NCBI GenBank assembly: GCA_030617565.1
Contig: JAUWVE010000106.1
Location: forward strand, 1 to 5,407
DNA length: 5,407 bases
Direction: 5' to 3'
Source: Gammaproteobacteria bacterium
GTDB lineage: Bacteria; Pseudomonadota; Gammaproteobacteria; BMS3Bbin11
Shown: positions 1-5,199 of the stretch, piece after piece
Position numbering within the stretch: the first letter of the stretch is position 1
Layout: every line of letters starts with the position of its first letter
Translations under genes and position numbers: made by a program
Notes under the pieces: model-generated
Databases searched by the model: none
What the model was told of the DNA's origin: nothing
What the model saw: only the letters and a program-made list of their open reading frames with translations

Positions 1-21
1 GAAAAAGCAGGGGGAAAGATG

Positions 22-39
22 AAAGGTAAAAGGGGAAAG
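22..39. repeat. Purine-rich motif AAAGGTRAAAGGGGAAAG, copy 1
   Basis: An 18-bp purine-rich motif that matches a second copy at 1148-1165 in 17 of 18 positions; the only difference is the seventh base. It sits in a longer G/A run covering about 1-50. Both copies lie in the intergenic DNA flanking the Dnr-like gene, and each is near a 7-bp tandem array. The match is seen directly; any function is unknown. Low complexity makes chance similarity easier, which limits confidence. Confidence 0.5.
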
Positions 40-58
40 GAAAGTCAAAAGTCTGTTA

Positions 59-141
59 GTCATTGCGAGGAGCGTAGTGACGAAGCAATCTCATAATACT
101 GAGACGAAACAAGGAGATTGCCGCGCTTCGCTCGCAATGAC
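59..141. repeat. Palindromic dispersed-type repeat (CATTGCGAG...CTCGCAATG)
   Basis: An inverted repeat with outer arms starting GTCATTGCGAG (59-69) and ending CTCGCAATGAC (131-141), and inner ends GCAATCTC (85-92) and GAGATTGC (114-121), around a 21-nt centre. The left arm (59-92) is a diverged 34-nt version of the 28-nt right arm (114-141). Palindromic repeats starting with this motif are familiar as non-coding dispersed repeats in many unrelated bacteria and behave like small non-autonomous elements. No transposase is encoded here, and no clear target-site duplication is visible. Confidence 0.7.
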
Positions 142-149
142 GAATATTG

Positions 150-191
150 TTGGTCTTTGGTCTTTGGTCTTTGGTCTTTGGTCTTTGGTCT
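150..191. repeat. Tandem array, six copies of the heptamer TTGGTCT
   Basis: Six uninterrupted perfect copies of a 7-bp unit, ending in a decayed copy (TGACC) at 192-196. The unit is closely related to the TTAGTCC unit of the array at 1213-1260: written in the same register, both are YTTRGTC. A 7-bp unit in non-coding DNA can vary in copy number by replication slippage. Heptameric intergenic repeats are known from cyanobacteria and from Beggiatoaceae, but I cannot assign this one to a described family. Confidence 0.9.
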
Positions 192-212
192 TGACCTATC
201 CGTCCCGTTCAG

Positions 213-382
213 GCTTGCCGAGAAGCGCAGATTGAGCCGGAGTATTCGGGATGTGTTGTCTGAGCGCAGCGAGTTTCACATCCCGCCGGATTAATCGAGC
301 ATCGCAGGGAACCCGAAGGGCAAGCATGCGGGTGCTCTTTCTTTTGGTTACTTTGCTTTGAGCAAGCAAAGAAAAGTAACTC
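213..382. repeat. Large imperfect palindromic element with stem-loop tail
   Basis: Nested inverted repeats are visible. GCTTGCC (213-219) pairs with GGCAAGC (319-325), and CGGGATGTG (247-255) pairs with CACATCCCG (277-285). A further hairpin follows at 347-361 with 366-380 (13 of 15 positions complementary, 4-nt loop; arms GTTACTTTGCTTTGA and GCAAAGAAAAGTAAC). No plausible protein is encoded. The architecture is that of a dispersed structured repeat. I believe similar sequences recur in environmental proteobacterial genomes, but I cannot verify that here. Exact ends are uncertain; the left edge could start near 197. Confidence 0.6.
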
Positions 383-448
383 GTCCATGAAGGACGAAAA
401 ATTCAGCTTAATTCAAGAAAAAGAATAAAAAAGAAGACAGCTAAACCA

Positions 449-1120
449 TTAAATCTCACAGGCATCCGAGATGGCCTGCAATTCACCGCGCTTGTGGATT
501 TCAATATTACGCCGTGTAACGGTGAGTATGCCCCTGTCGTGAAGGTCACGAATGATGCGCGAGAAGGTTTCGGGTTTCAGCGATAAGCGTGATGCCATGA
601 CCCCCTTGGGTATATCCAGATCAAAGCTATCCTTTCCAGTACCGGCTAGTTCAAGCAGGTATGAGGCAACCCGACGGGTACCATTCTGCAGGCTGAGGAC
701 ATCGATCTCCCTGATCAGGCCATGAAGTCGCTGGCTCATATCACCCAATAGCAGAAAGCAGCTGTCTATGGATTCCCTCAGCATAGAAACAAAGTCTTTC
801 GAGTTCAGGGAGATGATCTCTGTATCACTGAGAGCACTTGCACAGACAGGATAATGGGGGTGTTCAAGAAACATAAGTGCTTCACCGAAGGTTTGTCCTG
901 CAGTGAAGATCTCGATGACTTTTTCATTCCCGTCAGGCGACAGTCGGAAAAGTTTAATCTGACCCGCCAGCACCAGGTAAAAACGTGTTGCTTCATCACC
1001 CTGCTCAAACAGGTGCGCGCCTTCTTTCAGGTGCAAGCGTTCTGCAAGTACAGCAACGCGCTCCAGCTGTTCGAGAGTAAGGCGCTTGAAGAGCAGGCTA
1101 TCTTGTAATTGCTTTATCAT
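449..1120 (-). CDS. Crp/Fnr-family transcriptional regulator, Dnr-like
   Basis: A 223-aa DNA-binding regulator of the Crp/Fnr superfamily. Residues about 11-115 form the cyclic-nucleotide-binding-like beta-roll (FEQGDEATRFYLVLAGQIKL near 38-57), residues about 115-145 the long dimerisation helix, and about 148-208 the winged helix-turn-helix. The recognition helix carries PETFSR (183-188), giving the E..SR pattern associated with Fnr-type TTGAT-N4-ATCAA sites. The stretches QIKLFRLSPDGNEKVIE, FGEALMFLEHP and LSLKPETFSRI resemble Pseudomonas Dnr, a haem-dependent nitric oxide sensor that activates denitrification genes. The three cysteines (93, 121, 222) do not form the N-terminal iron-sulfur cluster motif of true Fnr, which argues against direct oxygen sensing. 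The ATG at 1120 lacks an obvious ribosome binding site, but it gives a normal family length. The gene stands alone behind the rpoD-tRNA terminator, so its ligand and targets are inferred only from similarity. Confidence 0.88.
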   Translation of the reverse strand: MIKQLQDSLLFKRLTLEQLERVAVLAERLHLKEGAHLFEQGDEATRFYLVLAGQIKLFRLSPDGNEKVIEIFTAGQTFGEALMFLEHPHYPVCASALSDTEIISLNSKDFVSMLRESIDSCFLLLGDMSQRLHGLIREIDVLSLQNGTRRVASYLLELAGTGKDSFDLDIPKGVMASRLSLKPETFSRIIRDLHDRGILTVTRRNIEIHKRGELQAISDACEI

Positions 1121-1147
1121 GAATGTGGATCATAGCGGTTAAAGGTT

Positions 1148-1165
1148 AAAGGTGAAAGGGGAAAG
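1148..1165. repeat. Purine-rich motif AAAGGTRAAAGGGGAAAG, copy 2
   Basis: This differs from the copy at 22-39 only at the seventh base. It lies 28-45 bp upstream of the regulator start codon, so on the minus strand it forms a pyrimidine-rich leader or promoter-region tract. A looser repetition (AAAGGTTAAAGGTGAAAGG) begins at 1141. Function is unknown. Confidence 0.5.
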
Positions 1166-1212
1166 ATTCGAGACGAAGGACTAAAGATGAAAGCAAAGTC
1201 GACTATCCTGAA

Positions 1213-1260
1213 TTAGTCCTTAGTCCTTAGTCCTTAGTCCTTAGTCCTTAGTCCTTAGTC
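1213..1260. repeat. Tandem array, six copies of the heptamer TTAGTCC plus a partial seventh
   Basis: Six perfect copies (1213-1254) and a partial seventh (1255-1260). One more copy in the opposite orientation (GGACTAA, 1178-1184) lies just outside, so a long-range hairpin is possible. The unit is a two-base variant of the array at 150-191. The array lies between the terminator of the rpoD-tRNA unit and the start of the Dnr-like gene, about 90 bp upstream of that start codon, where copy-number change could alter promoter spacing (inference). Confidence 0.9.
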
Positions 1261-1275
1261 TGTCTTCCCTGCCTT

Positions 1276-1309
1276 TAATAAAAAAGGGCCAGGTTAAAAA
1301 ACCTGGCCC
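1276..1309 (-). terminator. Intrinsic terminator of the rpoD-tRNA-Ile2 unit
   Basis: A perfect 10-bp stem, 1286-1295 with 1300-1309, is rich in G+C and has a 4-nt loop. Read on the minus strand it is followed directly by six T residues (1285-1280) and then ATT. It begins 6 nt after the CCA end of the tRNA. I see no comparable hairpin between rpoD and the tRNA, so this is probably where the rpoD transcript ends as well. Confidence 0.92.
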
Positions 1310-1315
1310 CGGTGT

Positions 1316-1392
1316 TGGTGGGCCCACAGGGACTCGAACCCCGGACCAAGAGATTATGAGTCTCCTGCTCTAACCAACTGAGCTATAGGCCC
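1316..1392 (-). tRNA. tRNA-Ile2 (anticodon CAT, read as lysidine-AU)
   Basis: A 77-nt complete cloverleaf: a 7-bp acceptor stem (GGGCCTA with TGGGCCC, one G-U pair), a D-arm GCTC/GAGC, a 5-bp anticodon stem GGAGA/TCTCT around CTCATAA, a T-arm CGGGG/CCCTG with loop TTCGAGT, discriminator A, and an encoded CCA end. A CAT anticodon could mean elongator Met, initiator Met or Ile2. The opening G-U pair of the anticodon stem and the TGGTC variable region match the E. coli ileX type rather than elongator Met. Its position beside rpoD also fits, since ileX lies near rpoD in E. coli. The initiator is excluded by the paired first acceptor base and the lack of three G-C pairs in the anticodon stem. TilS would have to convert the anticodon C to lysidine so that it reads AUA. 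Confidence 0.93.
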
Positions 1393-1399
1393 TGTGTGA

Positions 1400-3208
1400 T
1401 TATTGATTTGGCTCAAGGAAGCTACGTAGGTGCTCTGAGCGCGAAGGGTGGCGGAGCTTGCGCAGTGCCTTGGCCTCAATCTGACGAATGCGTTCGCGGG
1501 TTACATCAAACTGCTTGCCTACTTCTTCCAGCGTGTGGTCTGTATTCATGCCAATACCAAAACGCATTCGTAGTACCTTGGCTTCACGCAGTGTCAGTGT
1601 GTCAAGAATATCAGTAGTAGCAAACTTCACGCCAGAACCCGTTGCTGAATCCATCGGTGCTTCGATATTTTTGTCTTCGATGAAATCACCGAGATGCGAA
1701 TCTTCATCGTCGCCGATGGGGGTTTCCATGGAGATTGGCTCTTTGGCAATTTTCAATACCTTGCGTATTTTTTCTTCCGGCATTTCCATGCGCTCAGCAA
1801 GCTCTTCCGGTGTTGCTTCACGTCCAAGCTCCTGCATGATCTGACGCGATATGCGGTTCAGCTTGTTGATGGTCTCGATCATATGCACAGGGATGCGAAT
1901 GGTGCGCGCCTGGTCAGCGATGGAACGTGTAATGGCCTGTCTTATCCACCAGGTAGCATAGGTAGAAAATTTATAACCACGTCGGTATTCAAACTTGTCT
2001 ACGGCTTTCATCAGGCCGATGTTACCTTCCTGAATGAGGTCAAGAAACTGCAGGCCACGGTTGGTATATTTTTTTGCAATAGAAATAACCAGGCGCAGAT
2101 TGGCTTCCACCATTTCTTTCTTGGCACGACGCGCTTTTGCTTCACCAATCGATACCAGGCGGTTAATTTCTTTTAGCTCGTGAATCGGCAGACCAGCGAC
2201 TTCCTCAATAGCAGTCAGCCTGGCCGCCAGGCTGGCAATACGGTCTCGTTTGCCGGTCAGAACTGAGTCATCTCCTTTGCCGGTTGCAATGATCTCATCC
2301 AGCCATTCGATTTCAGTTTCATGACCCGGAAATACCTCAATAAATATTTTCCGTGTGATGCGGCCCTGTTTGACTACGATGCGCATTATTTCACGTTCGC
2401 TGGCACGAATTTCACCTACCATAGTTTTTACACCGGCGATGAACATCTGGGTCTGTTTCGGGGTGAAGCGAATCTCCAGAAATTCTTCAGACAGTTTCGC
2501 CTGAATCTTCTTGACTGCAGGGTCTGGTGAGCCTTTCTGATCGATTGCTTTTATCAGGCGGTTATACAGACGCTTCAGGCTCTTGAAGCGTCTTACTGCT
2601 TCTTCAGGATCAGGGCCTGTTGGTTCATCGTCTTCATCGTCTTTTTTCTCTGCACCAATGGCTACTTGTGCAGGTGTAGGGATAACATCCGGCTCGTTGG
2701 GGTCGATATAGCCCAACAGTAGATCAGTCAGCCGCATTTCCCCATTTTCAATCAGTGTGACTTTTTCCAGCAGGGATTCAATAATGAAAGGGCTGGTAGC
2801 AGAGGCACCCATGCTTTGGCGAATACCTTCTTCAATGCGCTTGGCCAGTTTAATTTCGTCTGCACGAGTAAGTAGATCAACGGTGCCCATTTCACGCATG
2901 TACATGCGTACTGGGTCAGTCGTGCGGCCAAATTCACTTTCCACTGCGGAGGTGAGTACAGCTTCAGCTTCTTCTGCAACTGACTCATCCGTTGTTTCAG
3001 CCTTCATGATAAGGCTGTCAGCATCTGGCGGCTGATCGTAGACGTCAATACCCATGTCATTGATCATTTGTACGACATTTTCTATCTGATCAGTGTCGTG
3101 TACGTCTTCCGGTAGGTGATCATTGATCTCGCTATAGGTTAGAAAACCCTGTTCGCGACCCTTAAGAATCAGCTTTTTAAGTTGTAATCGTTTTGTTTCA
3201 AGATCCAT
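1400..3208 (-). CDS. rpoD: RNA polymerase primary sigma factor, sigma-70 (RpoD)
   Basis: A 602-aa housekeeping sigma factor that directs RNA polymerase core enzyme to -10/-35 promoters. Region 1.1 covers about 1-85 (QGFLTYSEINDHLPED at 20-35). Region 1.2 covers about 95-130 (RTTDPVRMYMREMGTV). A variable, acidic non-conserved segment spans about 131-350, with a run of D and E near 188-203 shorter than in E. coli. Region 2 covers about 356-445, including the promoter-melting segment YATWWIRQAITRSI, with Q424 and T427 at the -10 contact positions. Region 3 runs about 446-525. Region 4 covers about 535-600, where the helix VTRERIRQIEAKALRK (569-584) supplies R571, E572 and R575 for -35 recognition. 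E. coli RpoD has 613 aa, and the difference lies in the non-conserved segment. The ATG at 3208 matches the usual N-terminus but has only a weak GAG as Shine-Dalgarno. The gene lies 143 bp after dnaG, with no confident promoter or terminator between, and is probably co-transcribed with tRNA-Ile2. Confidence 0.98.
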   Translation of the reverse strand: MDLETKRLQLKKLILKGREQGFLTYSEINDHLPEDVHDTDQIENVVQMINDMGIDVYDQPPDADSLIMKAETTDESVAEEAEAVLTSAVESEFGRTTDPVRMYMREMGTVDLLTRADEIKLAKRIEEGIRQSMGASATSPFIIESLLEKVTLIENGEMRLTDLLLGYIDPNEPDVIPTPAQVAIGAEKKDDEDDEPTGPDPEEAVRRFKSLKRLYNRLIKAIDQKGSPDPAVKKIQAKLSEEFLEIRFTPKQTQMFIAGVKTMVGEIRASEREIMRIVVKQGRITRKIFIEVFPGHETEIEWLDEIIATGKGDDSVLTGKRDRIASLAARLTAIEEVAGLPIHELKEINRLVSIGEAKARRAKKEMVEANLRLVISIAKKYTNRGLQFLDLIQEGNIGLMKAVDKFEYRRGYKFSTYATWWIRQAITRSIADQARTIRIPVHMIETINKLNRISRQIMQELGREATPEELAERMEMPEEKIRKVLKIAKEPISMETPIGDDEDSHLGDFIEDKNIEAPMDSATGSGVKFATTDILDTLTLREAKVLRMRFGIGMNTDHTLEEVGKQFDVTRERIRQIEAKALRKLRHPSRSEHLRSFLEPNQ

Positions 3209-3351
3209 AAAGATGAGGCTCGCGACAGAAATGTTGGCAGTGGATAAATAAAATCTGTAAATTTAATTCTGGTCAGGTAAAGATGGAGCTAAATGCCCAT
3301 ATATCAATAACCCTGCATTTTAATGACGGAATTGGTGCTGCGTATATTCCA

Positions 3352-5100
3352 CTAATGTTTGAGTGCAAGCCGTTCCTGCTGCAGGCTACGCAGTCGTATT
3401 TTATTTTCTTCACTTAGTTTAGTTGAGCATGCAGTGATTTTCCTGGTTTCCTGATCGATGGCCATTAAATGCAGACGGTTAATCGCATCAAGAAACTCTG
3501 TTTTTACCGCATCATCTCCAAGTTCAATTCCTGGGCTGGCTAGCTCGCACAGGCGGTCGTAATAAACTGTTTGACGAAAACGCTCGATTATAGCACTACT
3601 TGTCAAATTAGGGCGACCTTTGATTATATCAATGATCTCACTCAAAACATCCATGCCAGCCAGTTCCAGTAAGCGCAGATACTCCAGATTACTGACTTCA
3701 TGCCCAAGTTCCGGCTGATTGAGCAGCAGGGTGAGGGTTTTTCCTATTAAATTGTGTTTTTTGCTGTTAGATGTGGCGGATTTTGGGCGCTTCGTTTGCT
3801 GTTTCGGCTGATCCAGCATCAAGTCAGTCAGGCTCTGTTCATTCATGGCAGTAATTTCTGCCAGTTTTTGCATTAGCAGGGCTTTGAGTGTTCCATGCGG
3901 GAGGCTGTTAAATAATGGCCGGGCCAGTGCTGCCAGTTTTGCCTTGCCGTCCATGCGGCTTAGATCAATATCTTCTGCAAGATGTTTCAGCATGTATTCG
4001 GGCAGGGGCAGGGATTTCTCGCGTAGTTGCCTGACGAAACCGTCATGTCCCAGTTTTCTGACATAACTGTCCGGGTCTTCACCATCCGGCAGGAAAAGAA
4101 AGCTGGCCTGTTTTCCGTCACGCATCGACGGCAGGGCGTTTTCCAGTGCTCGCCAGGCTGCCTGGCGCCCCGCACGGTCACCATCAAAACAGAAGATAAT
4201 TTCATTGCATCGACGGAACAGCAGTTCAATATGGGTGGGTGTGGTTGCCGTTCCCAGTGCAGCGACCACATTCTCTATACCTGCCTGTGCCAGTGCGATG
4301 ACATCCATGTAGCCCTCGACCACCAGTGACTGATTTTGTTTGCCGATGGTATTCAGTGCCTGATGCAGGCCGTAGAGTTCCTTGCCCTTGTGAAAGACGG
4401 GGGTCTCGGGGGAGTTGAGGTATTTGGGTTCGCCATCACCGAGAATCCGGCCGCCGAAGGCAATCACGCGCCCGCGCTGGTCATGGATAGGAAAGATGAC
4501 ACGGCCGCGAAATTTGTCGTAAACACGTCCCTGATCGTTAGAGGAGGTCAGTCCTGCAGTATCGAGGTCTTTTCTGGAGATGTTTTTTGCCGTCAGGGAA
4601 TTGAGCAGATCATCCCAGCTGTCCCGGGCAAAGCCCAGCTCGTAGCGGGCGGCAATTTCTCCCGACAGGCCACGCTCGATCAGGTAGTTTTTTGCTGTTT
4701 CGGTTTCGCGTAAACGCAGCTGGAAATGTTTGTTTGCTGCATCAAGTACACCATACAGGTCTGCCTGCTTGCGGCGTTCGGCAGAATTATCCTTGCCGGC
4801 TTCCTGCGGGATGATCATGCTGTAGCGCCCGGCCAGTTCCTCGATGGTTTCGCGGAAGCCCAGGTTGTCGTAATCCATCAGAAAGCCAATGGCTGTACCG
4901 TGCGCACCGCAGCCGAAGCAATGATAGAACTGTTTGCCCGGGCTGACGGTAAATGAGGGGGTTTTCTCGTCATGAAACGGGCAGCAGCCCTTATATTCAC
5001 GACCGGCTTTTTTTAATGGCACCCGGCTGTCGATGATTTCGACAATGTCTGCACGTGCCAGTAGCTCGTCAATAAATTCCGGTGGAATGCGCCCGCTCAT
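3352..5100 (-). CDS. dnaG: DNA primase (DnaG)
   Basis: A 582-aa primase that synthesises short RNA primers at the replication fork and is recruited there by the replicative helicase DnaB. The N-terminal CHC2 zinc-binding domain (about 1-100) has ligands C40, H43, C61 and C64. The RNA polymerase core (about 110-430) shows the basic YDKFRGRVIFPI stretch (194-205), K226 in GEPKYLNSP, and a TOPRIM fold with catalytic E262 (VVEGYMD), D306 and D308 (FDGDRAG), and D342 and D344 (GEDPD). A basic Ser/Lys-rich linker at about 431-449 leads to the helical DnaB-binding C-terminal domain (about 450-582), the most divergent part, as is normal. I chose the ATG at 5100 because MSGRIPPEFIDELL aligns with the family N-terminus (MAGRIP in E. 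coli). A TTG nine codons earlier is open but falls inside a palindrome. The ribosome binding site is weak (GAG four bases before ATG). rpoD follows downstream, but no rpsU is visible upstream. Confidence 0.98.
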   Translation of the reverse strand: MSGRIPPEFIDELLARADIVEIIDSRVPLKKAGREYKGCCPFHDEKTPSFTVSPGKQFYHCFGCGAHGTAIGFLMDYDNLGFRETIEELAGRYSMIIPQEAGKDNSAERRKQADLYGVLDAANKHFQLRLRETETAKNYLIERGLSGEIAARYELGFARDSWDDLLNSLTAKNISRKDLDTAGLTSSNDQGRVYDKFRGRVIFPIHDQRGRVIAFGGRILGDGEPKYLNSPETPVFHKGKELYGLHQALNTIGKQNQSLVVEGYMDVIALAQAGIENVVAALGTATTPTHIELLFRRCNEIIFCFDGDRAGRQAAWRALENALPSMRDGKQASFLFLPDGEDPDSYVRKLGHDGFVRQLREKSLPLPEYMLKHLAEDIDLSRMDGKAKLAALARPLFNSLPHGTLKALLMQKLAEITAMNEQSLTDLMLDQPKQQTKRPKSATSNSKKHNLIGKTLTLLLNQPELGHEVSNLEYLRLLELAGMDVLSEIIDIIKGRPNLTSSAIIERFRQTVYYDRLCELASPGIELGDDAVKTEFLDAINRLHLMAIDQETRKITACSTKLSEENKIRLRSLQQERLALKH

Positions 5101-5114
5101 CAGGCTCGCACAAG

Positions 5115-5132
5115 TGTGCTTGTACAAGCACA
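5115..5132. promoter_or_regulatory. 18-bp perfect palindrome in the dnaG leader
   Basis: TGTGCTTGTACAAGCACA is a perfect 9+9 palindrome ending 14 nt before the dnaG ATG. It could be a dimeric repressor site or, in RNA, a hairpin next to the start region. It is not an intrinsic terminator, because no T-run follows on the minus strand. It does not fit the E. coli LexA spacing (CTG-N10-CAG). A second GCACA at 5108-5112 can pair with the same TGTGC (5115-5119), so two mutually exclusive hairpins are possible. The symmetry is seen directly; the regulatory role is inferred. Confidence 0.45.
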
Positions 5133-5199
5133 GTGATTATCAGGAAGAGAGGGTGTTCGGGGCATTACCCTAGTGTAGTGCTTCATCTTGTTTAACGAA

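Larger units (their letters stand above)
1..448. other. Gene-free, repeat-rich intergenic region downstream of the Dnr-like gene
   Basis: No open reading frame in this stretch looks like a protein. From left to right it holds a purine-rich motif (22-39), a palindromic CATTGCGAG-type repeat (59-141), a 7-bp tandem array (150-191) and a larger imperfect palindromic element (213-382), each listed separately. The remainder, 383-448, is A-rich on the plus strand with a small hairpin (381-386 with 392-397) and nothing recognisable. The regulator gene ends at 449 reading into this region. I see no textbook terminator for it, although the stem-loop at 347-380 could end or stabilise its transcript (inference). 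Confidence 0.75.

Noticed and set aside
381..397. Hairpin TCGTCC/GGACGA as a terminator
   Set aside because: The A-run lies on the wrong side. On the minus strand the T-run precedes the stem, so it does not act as an intrinsic terminator for the regulator gene.
854..1108. Plus-strand open frame of 84 codons
   Set aside because: It is antisense to the sensor domain of the Dnr-like gene, with no independent support.
1129..1157. Possible promoter of the Dnr-like gene (TATGAT with weak TTTCAC at 17-bp spacing)
   Set aside because: The -35 match is poor, and the predicted start would make the mRNA essentially leaderless. Too weak to list.
1213..1260. CRISPR-like array
   Set aside because: The units are 7 bp and directly adjacent, with no spacers. 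It is a simple tandem repeat.
1403..1416. Fnr-like site TTGAT-TTGG-CTCAA
   Set aside because: It encodes the last residues of RpoD (EPNQ), has an imperfect right half, and no promoter is evident. Probably chance.
1694..2176. Plus-strand open frame of 160 codons
   Set aside because: It lies entirely antisense to highly conserved rpoD regions 2 and 3. It is a shadow of that gene.
3302..3307. Possible -35 box TTGATA for rpoD on the minus strand
   Set aside because: No acceptable -10 box lies at 16-18 bp spacing, so a promoter cannot be supported.
5114..5133. LexA operator in the dnaG leader
   Set aside because: The palindrome does not have the CTG-N10-CAG spacing of the E. coli-type site, nor the GAAC-N4-GTTC pattern of the Gram-positive type.
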